From Singulisphaera sp. GP187 (GTDB lineage: Bacteria > Planctomycetota > Phycisphaerae > Phycisphaerales > SM1A02): 64,000 bases of DNA. The notes under the pieces were generated by a model. The model was given only the letters and a program-made list of their open reading frames with translations, was not told where the DNA came from and ran no database searches. Below are positions 32,372-42,056 of this stretch, piece after piece (position 1 is the stretch's first letter; the number at the start of each line of letters is the position of its first letter). The translations under genes were made by a program, and so were the position numbers. The DNA lies in assembly GCA_945869475.1 (NCBI GenBank), contig CAMBOV010000004.1:1-64000 (forward strand). Direction: 5' to 3'.

Positions 32372-33637
32372 TTAGCCCGTCATCGCGCCGGGGGCCTGTC
32401 GCTCACTGCGCACCATCGAAAGAGACTGAGTCAACCCAACCTGCGTTGACGCAGTTTCGCCGACATAGTTGCGTGGGATGCGAGGACTCAACCGGCAGAG
32501 CAACTCATAGGGATGGGTCGCGCAGCCTCGAGAGATCTGCGGAAGATAATTTCGCGCCGTGCTGTCGCGACCGTACAACTCGGCGGCCATCCCGATGAAT
32601 CCATCGCCGTACGCGATCGATGCGGGAACGTCCGTGAGATCGACGATGATCTGATCCATGTTGACCGCTCCAACGACGGCCGCGTCGAACGCCTTCAATC
32701 CGTTGGGCGTCTGCGCGAGAACTCGAATCCACCTTTCCACTCCCTGCGAAGTCGCTGGATAGCCGTCGAAATATCCCACCGGAACAATGCCGAGCCGCGA
32801 GGAACGTCGCGTGCGAAAGAGCGATCCGTACCCGACGGAGGCACCGCACGGCACATCCTTCACATGAACGATCGAAGACTCCCACGAGACAATCGACTCG
32901 AGTTGCGCGTGGTCTTCGTCGGCCACCTGCGGCATCTCGGCGAGACCGGTCCACGCGAGGCCGGCGCGAACCATCTTTGCGTGAAACCTCCGATGGCGCA
33001 CCAACGCATGCGAATTCGCCGCGTGAATCAGCACGTCACTCGAGATGCTCGCGGCCTCTGACTCGAGCACTCGCTCAAAGGCGTCCATCTGCGCATGAGT
33101 GGTTGCATCACATTCGCGGCTCGCTGAAAAGTGCGTGAAGACCCCTGCGAGGCGCAGTCGTCGATCATCGGCGATGTGCGCGAGGATGCGTCCCGCCTCG
33201 CCGACGCTGCTGCCGCCACGTGACATGCCAGTATCGATCTCGACGTGCACCGGAATCGACCCACCGCCGAGTTGTTCTGCCATCAGTGCGACGTCGATCG
33301 CGTGCGAGAGACTGTGAACGACGAGGTGAAGCCGACCAGCGAGCAAGAGTCTGTGGATCGCTCCCCCAGACTCGATCTCACGCACTGGCATCAGCACGAG
33401 TTGTGGCGTCGTGACTCCAGCGGCTGAAATCGCTTCCGCTTGTGCCAAGTTGTAAACCGCGAGCATCCCAACGCCACTTTCAGCCAATTGACGGGCAATT
33501 CGTGGTGCTCCCAGCCCGTACGCATCAGCCTTGACGACCGCGCAGAGTTCACACTGTGGTGAGATGAGATCACGAATTGCGCTGACATTTCGGTCGAGCG
33601 CGCTGAGATCGATGTTGAGAACGCTTGTGCTTCGCAT
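32372..33637 (-). CDS. alr: Alanine racemase
   Basis: A 421-residue PLP enzyme. The PLP lysine is Lys36 in VVKADAYGLG; the catalytic Tyr lies in SVGYGSLFRTRRSSRLGIVPVGYFDGYP; VNMDQIIVDLTD, near the C-terminal beta domain, is also typical. It makes D-alanine for peptidoglycan, which fits the murA gene elsewhere in the window. The ATG at 33637 is preferred over one 15 bases upstream because gggcggag lies five bases before it. The C-terminal tail of about 40 residues after the usual end has no motif. It diverges from the helicase gene across 54 bp. Confidence 0.95.
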   Translation of the reverse strand: MRSTSVLNIDLSALDRNVSAIRDLISPQCELCAVVKADAYGLGAPRIARQLAESGVGMLAVYNLAQAEAISAAGVTTPQLVLMPVREIESGGAIHRLLLAGRLHLVVHSLSHAIDVALMAEQLGGGSIPVHVEIDTGMSRGGSSVGEAGRILAHIADDRRLRLAGVFTHFSASRECDATTHAQMDAFERVLESEAASISSDVLIHAANSHALVRHRRFHAKMVRAGLAWTGLAEMPQVADEDHAQLESIVSWESSIVHVKDVPCGASVGYGSLFRTRRSSRLGIVPVGYFDGYPATSQGVERWIRVLAQTPNGLKAFDAAVVGAVNMDQIIVDLTDVPASIAYGDGFIGMAAELYGRDSTARNYLPQISRGCATHPYELLCRLSPRIPRNYVGETASTQVGLTQSLSMVRSERQAPGAMTG

Positions 33638-33691
33638 CCGTGCTCCGCCCATTCTTGTATCGGCTGACTCTTCTCGCTACCATCAAGGTTC

Positions 33692-35071
33692 GTGACAACG
33701 AACGACGCTCCATCCGGCGACTTGGCCGGACGATCCCAAGACATTTTCGCTGTCGACCAAACTTTCGCCGCCCTCGGGCTGTCTGAGCCGATTCTGCGTG
33801 CCCTTGGGGAGCGCGGTTTTGTCCATCCAACTCAGATTCAGGCTGACCTCATCCCCATCGTGCTCGCCGGCAAGGATTGCCTCGGTCAAGCGAAGACCGG
33901 CACGGGAAAGACCGCGGCATTTGCGCTGCCGGCATTGCAGATCATCGGCGCAGGCGAACCGCTCTCAGTCTTGATTCTCGTGCCGACACGCGAGCTCGCG
34001 ATTCAAGTCGCGAAAGAAATTCACGACTTCGCCCGCCACACAGGACACCACGTCGTGCCGATCTACGGAGGTCAGCCGATCTCGACCCAGCTTCAGAAAT
34101 TGCATCGAAACCCAGCGATTGTTGTGGGAACTCCTGGTCGCGTGATGGATCTGCACCAACGCGGCGAACTCTCCTATTCAAACGTGAAATTTGCCGTGCT
34201 CGACGAAGTCGATCGCATGCTCGACATCGGCTTTCGCGAAGACATCCGAAAAATCTTAGGATCGATGAAGCACCATCCCCAGACGGTCTTCGTCTCTGCG
34301 ACGATCTCGCCAGACATCGAGAAACTCGCGCGGCAGTACTTGCGCGATCCAGAGAAGATCGTGACGACCGCCAAGAGTCTCACTGTTTCGCAGGTGCGCC
34401 AGACCTATTTCGCTGTTGAGCACTGGGACAAGCGCCGATTGCTCTTGCACCTCTTGCGCAAAGAAGATCCAGAGTTGACCTTGGTCTTCTGCCGAATGAA
34501 GCGCACGGTCGACGATGTCACCGAATTCTTAGGCAAGAACGGCATCGACGCTCATCAGATGCACGGCGACATGTATCAAACGAAGCGCGACAAGGTGATG
34601 TCCAAACTGCGCGAAGGAACGCTCTCGGTGCTTGTCGCGAGCGATTTGGCATCGCGCGGACTCGACGTCGATGACATCAGCCACGTTGTGAACTACGACC
34701 TTCCAGAAGATCCAGAGGTCTATGTGCATCGCATCGGACGCACCGCACGCGCTGGTCGCAAGGGTGTCGCATGGACATTCGTCTGCCCCGATCAAGGCGA
34801 GTTGCTGACCGCCATCGAGAGCCTCGCGAACATCGAGATTCCCGTCGCGACATACGACGACTTCACACCAGGCCCAGTGCCATCGGACATTCATGCACGA
34901 CGAGAACTTGAGCAGGTGCGCCGGCAGGCATCGATGGAATCAAAGTCGCGCGATCCACTTGCAAACAAGCCAGATTCGACTGATTTGACGCGGTTTCCTG
35001 GGGGACTTGTTCCCACGCAAGCTCCACCAAACCGGTTCGGCGGACGTTTGACGACCCGCCGAAGACGCTGA
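33692..35071 (+). CDS. DEAD-box family ATP-dependent RNA helicase with DEVD motif II
   Basis: A 459-residue two-domain helicase. Seen in order: Q-motif region HPTQIQ (45-50), motif I AKTGTGKT (67-74), PTRELA, motif II VLDEVD (about 169-174), motif III SAT, then VFCRMKRT, ASDLASRGLDVDD and YVHRIGRTARAG in domain two. Motif II reads DEVD instead of DEAD. The C-terminal tail is Arg-rich and ends RRRR, as in many bacterial RNA helicases that bind rRNA or mRNA. GTG start. psuG follows 4 bp after the stop, so they are co-transcribed. Confidence 0.94.
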   Translation: MTTNDAPSGDLAGRSQDIFAVDQTFAALGLSEPILRALGERGFVHPTQIQADLIPIVLAGKDCLGQAKTGTGKTAAFALPALQIIGAGEPLSVLILVPTRELAIQVAKEIHDFARHTGHHVVPIYGGQPISTQLQKLHRNPAIVVGTPGRVMDLHQRGELSYSNVKFAVLDEVDRMLDIGFREDIRKILGSMKHHPQTVFVSATISPDIEKLARQYLRDPEKIVTTAKSLTVSQVRQTYFAVEHWDKRRLLLHLLRKEDPELTLVFCRMKRTVDDVTEFLGKNGIDAHQMHGDMYQTKRDKVMSKLREGTLSVLVASDLASRGLDVDDISHVVNYDLPEDPEVYVHRIGRTARAGRKGVAWTFVCPDQGELLTAIESLANIEIPVATYDDFTPGPVPSDIHARRELEQVRRQASMESKSRDPLANKPDSTDLTRFPGGLVPTQAPPNRFGGRLTTRRRR

Positions 35072-35075
35072 GCAC

Positions 35076-36068
35076 GTGAGCCGGTTGAACGCCACCACGC
35101 TTTCGTGGACACCATCAGCTGAGGTCGCAGATGCTCTTCGCACGGGTCGCGCTGTCGTCGCACTCGAATCAACGGTGCTCACACATGGACTCCCCCGCTC
35201 ACCACGCACGATGAGCGAGAAGTTTCTTCGCGCCTATCCCTCGTGGAATGCTTCTGTGCCAGCGAATCTCGCTGCGGCACGCGCAGCAGAACTCGCCGTT
35301 CGCGCGAGAGATGCGATCCCAGCAACCATTGCGGTGATCGATGGAGTTGTGTGCGTTGGACTCACAGACGATCAACTTGTTCGCCTCGCCGCGCAGAGCG
35401 ATCCACTGAAGATTTCTCTGCGAGACCTTGGACCGGCGATCGCGTTTGCCCGCACCGGCGGAACGACCGTCGCCTCAACTTCTCTGATCGCCTGCGCGGC
35501 TGGAATTCAGCTCTTTGCGACGGGTGGCATCGGCGGAGTGCACCGAGGATGGTCAACAACGCTCGACATTTCAGCTGACTTGAACGCGATCGCGACCAAC
35601 CGAGTGGTGGTGGTCTGCGCAGGGGCGAAAATCTTGCTCGATTTGCCCGCGACGCTCGAAGCGCTCGAGGCTCTTGGAATTCCGGCGCTCGGCTACCGCA
35701 CCCGGGCGCTTCCCCGTTTCACGGTCGAAGCTGACCCCGAGCTCTTGCTTCCAGAAGTCGTGCATTCCCCCGCTGAAATTGCCGCAGTTGTCGCAGCGCA
35801 TTGGACGGCCCAACCGACACGCGGAGCACTCGTGATGCAACCCTGTCCAGAGTCGTTCGCGTTGAGTGCACAACCGATCGAAGTGGCGCTTGCCGCGGCG
35901 CTCGAAGAGGCCAAAGCGTGCGGCGTGCGCGGAGCGGCGACCACTCCGTTCTTGCTCGCCCGACTGGCGGCGTGCGAGAGCGGCAATCAAGTGCTCGAGG
36001 CAAATCTCGCGCTTCTGTTTGCGAACGCAACGCTCGCTGCCCAAGTCGCCACCGCCCTCGCGAGGTGA
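35076..36068 (+). CDS. psuG: Pseudouridine-5'-phosphate glycosidase
   Basis: A 330-residue PsuG/IndA-family enzyme. Family blocks are present: VALESTVLTHGLP (29-41), GGTTVASTS, LFATGGIGGVHRG, a DISADL segment, VVCAGAKILLDLPATLEALE and the C-terminal GAATTPFLLARL. It splits pseudouridine phosphate to uracil and ribose 5-phosphate, which would be recycled by pathways such as RpiB. No psuK kinase or transporter is adjacent. The GTG start lies four bases past the helicase stop. The link to an RNA helicase suggests RNA turnover but is only context. Confidence 0.93.
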   Translation: MSRLNATTLSWTPSAEVADALRTGRAVVALESTVLTHGLPRSPRTMSEKFLRAYPSWNASVPANLAAARAAELAVRARDAIPATIAVIDGVVCVGLTDDQLVRLAAQSDPLKISLRDLGPAIAFARTGGTTVASTSLIACAAGIQLFATGGIGGVHRGWSTTLDISADLNAIATNRVVVVCAGAKILLDLPATLEALEALGIPALGYRTRALPRFTVEADPELLLPEVVHSPAEIAAVVAAHWTAQPTRGALVMQPCPESFALSAQPIEVALAAALEEAKACGVRGAATTPFLLARLAACESGNQVLEANLALLFANATLAAQVATALAR

Positions 36069-36078
36069 AATGCAACCC

Positions 36079-36107
36079 TTGACATTGAAAGTTGAAACTG
36101 CTCTACT
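36079..36107 (+). promoter_or_regulatory. Candidate promoter for rho
   Basis: A perfect TTGACA (36079-36084) and TCTACT (36102-36107, four of six consensus bases) are 17 bp apart. Transcription would start near 36114, so the GTG at 36120 would have almost no leader, which favours the ATG at 36153 as the true rho start. Confidence 0.5.
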
Positions 36108-36119
36108 CGGCGCGTCGGC

Positions 36120-37271
36120 GTGACAGACCTTCAGTCTCCGCCCGACATACACATGAGTACCGTTCGCGGGATCCTTGAATGGGCTTCAGGCTCTGAGGGT
36201 CGAATCAGACAGTTCAACGATGGCTTGATCGACAACCCGGACGATCCAGTTGTCCCTACGGCCATGGCTGAGAGTTATTGTCTGCGTCCCTGCACGAGCG
36301 TTCTCGCCGAGGTCGCAACGGTTGAGACACGCACGAGGCGCGGTCGCCGGGTGCGCAACGTCGTGGATCGACTGATCGAGATCGAGGGGCTTGCTCCCGA
36401 AGCGTTCGCGGCTCGCAAACCGTTCTTAGAACTGACGGCACTCGATCCCGCCCCTCGAATCACACTTGAATATCCAGGCTGCCCGCCAGCCTGTCGATTG
36501 ATCGATCTCTTCTGCCCCATCGGATTTGGAACTCGTGGATTGATCGTCGCACCACCAAAGGCTGGAAAGACGATCCTTCTGCAGAATTTGGCCTACGGAA
36601 TCAAGCGGAACCATCCTGAAGTTGAACTCATCGCGCTCTTGATCGACGAACGACCCGAAGAGGTCACCGACTTCAAGCGCAACGTTCCAGCGCAGGTTCT
36701 CGCCTCGAGCAATGATCAAGATGTCGAGCGCCACACGGCGCTTGGAATCCTTGCCATCGAGCGAGCGCGACGAATGGTTGAGGCGGGCCGCGACGTCGTC
36801 GTGTTGCTCGACTCAATCACTCGTCTCGGCCGTGCCTTCAACAACTCACGTCGCTACGGCTCAGGCGGCCGCACGATGTCGGGCGGGCTCGACTCGCGCG
36901 CACTCGAGATTCCAAAGCAGCTCTTTGGTGCAGCGCGCAAAGCTGAAGAGGGTGGATCGCTCACCATCATCGCGAGTTGCCTCGTCGACACGGGAAGCCG
37001 CGCCGACCAGATCATCTTTGAAGAGTTCAAGGGAACTGGCAACATGGAACTGATCCTCGATCGCTCGATTTCCGAGAAGCGCATCTTTCCCGCAATCAAC
37101 CTCGCGGCGAGCGGCACCCGCAAGGAGCATCTCATGCTTTCGGAGAAAGAACTCAAGACGATTACCGCGCTGCGTCGCCGATTGCTCGCCATGCCGCCGC
37201 ATGTGCAGATCGAACAGTTGCTTGCCGCGCTCACGCGCTTTCCCACCAACGACGCACTCGTCGGTGGTTAG
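36120..37271 (+). CDS. rho: Transcription termination factor Rho, short form
   Basis: A 383-residue protein (372 if it starts at ATG 36153). The cold-shock-like RNA-binding domain spans about 12-85, and the hexameric ATPase follows: Walker A APPKAGKT (about 143-150), LLIDERPEEVTDF, the Q-loop region DVERHTALG, Walker B DVVVLLDSITRLGRAFN, and the R-loop SGGLDSRALEIPKQLFGAARKAEEGG split over 290-315. The usual N-terminal helical Rho_N domain is missing, which makes it about 35 residues shorter than the E. coli protein. It releases RNA from elongating polymerase. It has its own promoter behind psuG. Confidence 0.95.
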   Translation: MTDLQSPPDIHMSTVRGILEWASGSEGRIRQFNDGLIDNPDDPVVPTAMAESYCLRPCTSVLAEVATVETRTRRGRRVRNVVDRLIEIEGLAPEAFAARKPFLELTALDPAPRITLEYPGCPPACRLIDLFCPIGFGTRGLIVAPPKAGKTILLQNLAYGIKRNHPEVELIALLIDERPEEVTDFKRNVPAQVLASSNDQDVERHTALGILAIERARRMVEAGRDVVVLLDSITRLGRAFNNSRRYGSGGRTMSGGLDSRALEIPKQLFGAARKAEEGGSLTIIASCLVDTGSRADQIIFEEFKGTGNMELILDRSISEKRIFPAINLAASGTRKEHLMLSEKELKTITALRRRLLAMPPHVQIEQLLAALTRFPTNDALVGG

Positions 37272-37314
37272 TCGCTGATCGCCCCTGTGAGCGGTTCACG
37301 GTAGCCTTGCGCGA

Positions 37315-38559
37315 ATGAATGGATCTGGAATAAAGACGGGGTTCTTCTTGTTCAGCGGGTTACTGACCTTCGCATTTGTCGCGGTCACGCTTGCGAAACT
37401 TGACCTCTTCACGAACCGAACCCCGTACGTCATTGGCTTCACCGTTTCCGACGGAGTGCTGGGACTCTCCAAGGGATCGGACGTCCGTGTCGGCGGACTC
37501 GCGCGCGGTCAAGTTGATTCGATCGTTCCAATGATGGGCGCCGACGGACAGTTGATAGGGCTTCGTGTGAATATCGAAGTCGATCCGGAAGTACGACTGC
37601 ACTCCGATGCAGTCGTGTTGCGCATGCTGCCACTCCTGGGCACGACGGCATCGCTCAATTTCATCGCGCTTGGAACTGCCGGGGACGTTCTTCCCGCTGG
37701 CTCGCTCATTCAAGCGGCTCCAAGTAGCGGTGTGCTCGCTTCACTGCTTGGACCCTACAACGCAACGAAAGCTGACCAAGTCATCGACAACCTCGCGACG
37801 TTCAGCAAGTTCTTGGCGAGTGTTCCGACGGAATACAACACGCGCATCGTTCCGGCGCTCGAAAATGCAAACACGGTCGTCGCGGACCTTCGAACGGACT
37901 ACTCGTCGTGGCGAACGAAGATTTCTGACACACTCGGATATGCGGAGACTTCGTCGCAAAAACTCGACGCGAGTTTGACGGATGTACGCGATCTCTTGAC
38001 GCGAAATGGTCCGAAACTCGATGCATCGGTCGCGAATCTCGACACGGCGCTCGCGAGTGCCAACGACGCACTGAAGCACATCAACCAAGAGACGCTCGGA
38101 CTCGTCGACAGCGCCCTGCGTGCCGCTGAGTCAACGGTCGACAGTTTCGGAAAGTCCGTCGACATCGTGCACAATCTGCTGCTCGAGCGCTCGCCCGATA
38201 TCGCCGAGTCACTCTCGAACATTCGCAGCGCAAGTGGGCAGCTCAGATTGGCGGCGATGGAAGTGCGCCGAAGTCCGTGGAAGATTCTCTATCAGCCCAA
38301 CACCGACCAGGTCGCCCACGAAAACCTCTACGAATCAGCGCGTAGTTTCGCGATGGCCGCGGGCGACCTCCGCGCCGCTGGCGATTCGCTGCGACTGGTC
38401 GTCGAGCGTGATCCAGGACGGTACGAATCAGACGCGAAGTTTCGCGAAGCCGTCCAATCGATGGTGCTCGATGCTCTGACGAAGTACGAACTCGCCCAGA
38501 AGCAACTCAATGACGTGCTGATGGCACCCGCCCCCGCGGGCGAGTCGCAAGCGAAGTAG
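37315..38559 (+). CDS. MCE-family (MlaD-like) protein
   Basis: A 414-residue protein: N-terminal membrane helix 9-28, an MCE domain at about 38-115 (FTVSDGVLGLSKGSDVRVGGLARGQVDSI is the typical first half, with PLLGTTASLNFIALG in the second), then a long helical region to the end with heptad-like spacing (residues about 150-400). Such proteins form lipid-carrying rings or tubes between membranes with MlaE/MlaF. The gene lies 3 bp before a second MCE gene, and no MlaE or MlaF gene is near. The Ala/Pro-rich C-terminus may be disordered. Confidence 0.86.
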   Translation: MNGSGIKTGFFLFSGLLTFAFVAVTLAKLDLFTNRTPYVIGFTVSDGVLGLSKGSDVRVGGLARGQVDSIVPMMGADGQLIGLRVNIEVDPEVRLHSDAVVLRMLPLLGTTASLNFIALGTAGDVLPAGSLIQAAPSSGVLASLLGPYNATKADQVIDNLATFSKFLASVPTEYNTRIVPALENANTVVADLRTDYSSWRTKISDTLGYAETSSQKLDASLTDVRDLLTRNGPKLDASVANLDTALASANDALKHINQETLGLVDSALRAAESTVDSFGKSVDIVHNLLLERSPDIAESLSNIRSASGQLRLAAMEVRRSPWKILYQPNTDQVAHENLYESARSFAMAAGDLRAAGDSLRLVVERDPGRYESDAKFREAVQSMVLDALTKYELAQKQLNDVLMAPAPAGESQAK

Positions 38560-38562
38560 TTC

Positions 38563-39813
38563 GTGGCTCCATCCGACACTCATCATCATGAGATTCGTAC
38601 GGGCGCCTTCGTGGCGCTTGGGCTTGTTGCGGTGTTCGTCGCTCTGTGCAGCATGCCAGCGCTCATGGGACCGCCCATGATCGATGTGCATGTGTCCTTC
38701 CCATTCACTACTGGAGTGCAAGGGATCGCTCCGGGAACTCCTGTTGTCATGGGAGGCATTCGCTTCGGCAATGTGAAGAAGGTCCAGTTTGTCGCTGAAG
38801 CTGATGGTCAGCCAAGCGAGTTCGACGTCACTCTCTCGGTCGAAAAGGGAGTGGTGGTGCCGCGCACCGCGACTGTCGCGGTGACGCAGTCGGTGCTGGG
38901 TTCTGGAACGGTGCTGGTCATTCGCCTTGCGAATGGTCCGCCTGGGATGCACCTGGGACCGACGGAGGAACTCGCCGCAGCGCCAATTCCGTCGACGCTC
39001 GAACTGCTCTTCGGTATCGATCGCGCCAAGAATCTTGAGGCCGCCATGGTGACCTTTCAGACGTTTGATCCCAAGCCATCTGTGCAAGACGCGAAGGAGC
39101 GCTTCGCCGTGCTCGTGAATGAAAGCGCTGCACTGAAGACAGAAGTCGCCTCGGATGTCGATGGATGGCGCCCACAGGCGATCGCAGTGCTCGATGCATT
39201 CGACACGGCGCGAATTCGGATGGATGAGATCGAAGCGATCTTCGCACCCGCGGGGGCGCTCGACCGCGCCCGACTCGAGCCTGCGTTTGAGCGCATCTCT
39301 GGCAATTTCACGGCCAGCGCGACACTGATCGCTTCGATGCGAACACGATGGAATGGAGAAGTGCTTCCGCCGCTCAACGACCTCATCGATCGATTTCGGA
39401 AATCGTTCGCAATCGTGAAGGGTGATTACGAACGGCTCGTGACCCTCCTCGATGGAGGGAGTGAAACTATTGGATCGGTGAACGCCGACTTGCAGATCGC
39501 TGGCCACCAAATGCGGGCCGCTCAGCACGAAATCACTTTGATGCCATGGACGCTGCTCGGAGGCGCGATCGCAGACAAGGGCGAGCAGGAACAGTTCAAA
39601 GTCATTGCGCGCGAACTCCTTCGAAGCACCACTGAGCTGCACTTGAGTGTGACCGCGGCGAAGGAACTGCTCGCGCAAGATCCCAGACTCGTCGAGCGTT
39701 ATCCAGAACTCTCCGAGCTCTTGAAGAACTGGATGACTCGATCCGCGGCCGAGCAAGATGTCGCCGCAGAGCAGATCTTGAATCGACTCATCGGCGCGCC
39801 CACTTCGAAGTGA
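38563..39813 (+). CDS. MCE-family (MlaD-like) protein, second copy
   Basis: A 416-residue protein with GTG start: a His-rich N-terminus (DTHHHEIRTG), membrane helix about 14-32, MCE domain about 42-128 (VSFPFTTGVQGIAPGTPVVMGGIRFGNVKKV, later SVLGSGTVLVIRLA), then a long helical part. It is only distantly similar to its neighbour, so an old pair, perhaps forming mixed rings. Its stop overlaps the start of the methyltransferase gene by one base (TGATG), tying the three genes into one operon. Confidence 0.86.
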   Translation: MAPSDTHHHEIRTGAFVALGLVAVFVALCSMPALMGPPMIDVHVSFPFTTGVQGIAPGTPVVMGGIRFGNVKKVQFVAEADGQPSEFDVTLSVEKGVVVPRTATVAVTQSVLGSGTVLVIRLANGPPGMHLGPTEELAAAPIPSTLELLFGIDRAKNLEAAMVTFQTFDPKPSVQDAKERFAVLVNESAALKTEVASDVDGWRPQAIAVLDAFDTARIRMDEIEAIFAPAGALDRARLEPAFERISGNFTASATLIASMRTRWNGEVLPPLNDLIDRFRKSFAIVKGDYERLVTLLDGGSETIGSVNADLQIAGHQMRAAQHEITLMPWTLLGGAIADKGEQEQFKVIARELLRSTTELHLSVTAAKELLAQDPRLVERYPELSELLKNWMTRSAAEQDVAAEQILNRLIGAPTSK

Positions 39814-40754
39814 TGTTGCAGAGCGCAACGTGCATCACAGACACAACGGACGCACGCGTCGCGCACTTTCGCGCTGTGCGCGATGGCGACTTGCGCGGGC
39901 GAGATGGATTGTTCTGCGTCGAAAGTCCCCGAGTCATCCGTCGATTCTTGCACGCGCTGGTGGCGAGTCGTCGGGGCGCGATTGCAGCATCACCACTCTC
40001 GCTAAGAGCTTTGCTGCTCACCCCCGCCGTTGCCGAGTCGCTGGGCGAACTGCTCGGTCGTGCTCGCGAGTGCACCGAGGATGGCACATCAGCGGCGCTC
40101 TACCTCGCAGAGTCGTCGGTGATGTCTCAACTCGCTGGCTACAAGATGCACATGGGTGCGCTCGCGCTTGGAGTGCGGCCCGCATCGACATCGTTCGATC
40201 AGCTTCTCGCGGTGCTGCCGCCCCACCATCACCTGCTCATCCCATGGGGCGTCGTGCACACTGACAACATCGGCGCGATCTTTCGAAACGCAGGATCATT
40301 CGCGAACGCCGGAGTGTTGCTTGCAGGTGGCTCGTCGGATCCACTCAATCGCAAGGCGATCCGCATCTCCTCTGGACGGGTCTTCAGCGTTCCCTGGGGC
40401 GAGTCGCATGATCTCGCGGGCGACCTCGTGCGATTGCGCGACGAGTTTGGATTCGCGATTGTCGCCGCTGAAGAGAGTGAAGGCGCCACCCCGATCGAAG
40501 AACTCTGCACACTGCCAACCGTCGCACGCGCGCGCAGAGTCGCGGTGATTCTGGGCAGTGAAGGGGATGGCGTCACGGCAGAACTTCGTGCGCAGTGCGA
40601 TGCAACGTGCGTCATCGCGATGGGCGATCCACATCAGCCAACGAATCGACTGCTCGAATCAAATGATCGACCGAGCCTGAATGTCGCGGTCGCGTCAGCC
40701 CTCTTCTTGCATCGACTGCGCAGCGCCGGCGGCCATTCCCGCACCGAGTGCTGA
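39813..40754 (+). CDS. SpoU-family RNA 2'-O-methyltransferase
   Basis: A 313-residue SPOUT enzyme. Motif 1 is TDNIGAIFRNAGSF (Asn and Arg present), motif 2 is VAVILGSEGDG and motif 3 is [17 protein letters not shown]. The N-terminal third resembles the substrate-binding domain of TrmH/RlmB relatives (FCVESPRVIRRFL). It should methylate ribose 2'-OH in tRNA or rRNA; target unknown. The ATG at 39813 overlaps the MCE stop; a GTG three bases earlier is possible. Its last 60 bp overlap murA on the other strand. Confidence 0.9.
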   Translation: MLQSATCITDTTDARVAHFRAVRDGDLRGRDGLFCVESPRVIRRFLHALVASRRGAIAASPLSLRALLLTPAVAESLGELLGRARECTEDGTSAALYLAESSVMSQLAGYKMHMGALALGVRPASTSFDQLLAVLPPHHHLLIPWGVVHTDNIGAIFRNAGSFANAGVLLAGGSSDPLNRKAIRISSGRVFSVPWGESHDLAGDLVRLRDEFGFAIVAAEESEGATPIEELCTLPTVARARRVAVILGSEGDGVTAELRAQCDATCVIAMGDPHQPTNRLLESNDRPSLNVAVASALFLHRLRSAGGHSRTEC

Positions 40755-42056
40755 ACCCTCTGCGACAACTTGTGGCTTCTTGACTCGCTCGATGCGTGCG
40801 CCGAGCTGTCGAAGTGTCTCTTCCATGCGCTGATAGCCACGGTCGAGGTGATAGACACGATTGACCGTTGTCTCGCCCTCTGAAGCAAGCGCCGCGAGCA
40901 CAAGACTTGCAGACGCGCGCAAATCGCTCGCCATCACTTCGGCACCGACGAGTCGACCGCCACCAGAGACGACAACCGTCGGTCCGTGGCGCAGGAGTTG
41001 CGCTCCCATGCGTGAGAGTTCGGCGACGTGCATAAATCGCTCGGGATAAATCTTTTCAGTGATCACCGAATTGCCCTGCGCGAAGCACAAGAGCGCCATG
41101 AACTGCGCCTGCAAGTCGGTTGGGAATCCTGGATGCGGTTGTGTCGTGATGACTGTTGGTTTGAGTTGTCGTTCGCTTGTGACTCGCACGGTGCACGATC
41201 GGTCATCTGCATCTGGAGTGATCTTGTGCACGTTCACACCGATCAACGCGAGGCGATCAACGACGGCAAGCAGCGAGTCGTACGGAAAGTCGTCGATGAC
41301 GATCTCGCCATTGGTGATCGCCGCCGCGATTGCGTAGGTGCCAGCGACGATTCGATCGGGCATGACGCGGTGGGAGACACCACCGAGTTCGTCGACTCCA
41401 TCGATGATGATGCGCGGTCCACCTGCCCCACGAATCTTCGCTCCCATCGAGATGAGCATGTCCGCCAAGTCGACGACTTCAGGCTCGCAGGCCGCGCTCT
41501 CGATCACGGTGCGTCCCACCGCGAGCGTGGCAGCACTCATGACGTTCGCGGTGCCTAGCACAGTCGATCCGAATGGACCGCCGAGGAAGACCGTCGCTCC
41601 CTTGAGGCGATCAGCACTCGCGTGGATGTTTCCGTTTCGAAGTTCGATCTTGGCGCCGAGTTTCTCGAGTCCGCGCAAGTGCAAATCGACCGGTCGATCA
41701 CCGAAGGCGCACCCTCCTGGCATCGAGATGATCGCTTTCTTGCGGCGTGCGAGCATCGGTCCAAGGATGCAGATCGAGGCGCGCATCGTGCGAACCTGTT
41801 CGTAGGGGGCTTCGATCGCATTGGGGTCTTTGGTCTGCATCGAGATTCGCTCGTCGCCGAGATGAATCTCGACACCGAGGGTGTTGAGCAATTTGCGCAT
41901 GCTCACGACGTCCGCGAGCGACGCGACATTGGTCAGCGTCACCTCTTCGCTCGTGAGCAGCGACGTTGCCATCAGCGGCAGCGTCGCATTCTTCGCCCCT
42001 TCGACACGGATGCGTCCTGCCAATCGTTGACCACCTTGAATGACGAACTTGTCCAT
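40695..42056 (-). CDS. murA: UDP-N-acetylglucosamine 1-carboxyvinyltransferase
   Basis: A 453-residue EPSP-synthase-fold enzyme. Lys22 and Asn23 (GAKNATLP) and the catalytic Cys116 in [14 protein letters not shown] are present, and the latter is the fosfomycin target. It transfers enolpyruvate to UDP-GlcNAc, the first step of peptidoglycan synthesis. The ATG at 42056 has a strong aaggagg seven bases upstream. The C-terminus has an extra tail of about 30 residues rich in Gly, Ala and Met. It shows, with alr, that this planctomycete keeps the wall pathway. It overlaps the methyltransferase gene tail to tail by 60 bp. Confidence 0.96.
   Translation of the reverse strand: MDKFVIQGGQRLAGRIRVEGAKNATLPLMATSLLTSEEVTLTNVASLADVVSMRKLLNTLGVEIHLGDERISMQTKDPNAIEAPYEQVRTMRASICILGPMLARRKKAIISMPGGCAFGDRPVDLHLRGLEKLGAKIELRNGNIHASADRLKGATVFLGGPFGSTVLGTANVMSAATLAVGRTVIESAACEPEVVDLADMLISMGAKIRGAGGPRIIIDGVDELGGVSHRVMPDRIVAGTYAIAAAITNGEIVIDDFPYDSLLAVVDRLALIGVNVHKITPDADDRSCTVRVTSERQLKPTVITTQPHPGFPTDLQAQFMALLCFAQGNSVITEKIYPERFMHVAELSRMGAQLLRHGPTVVVSGGGRLVGAEVMASDLRASASLVLAALASEGETTVNRVYHLDRGYQRMEETLRQLGARIERVKKPQVVAEGSALGAGMAAGAAQSMQEEG

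Noticed and set aside
33692-36068. Helicase plus neighbour as a defence island
   Set aside because: All helicase motifs are of the RNA DEAD-box type and the neighbour is a metabolic glycosidase; no nuclease or defence genes nearby.
38428-39828. 466-codon minus-strand frame opposite the second MCE gene
   Set aside because: It mirrors the coding strand of a clear MCE protein, has unusual His/Arg/Ser content and no signal or motif.
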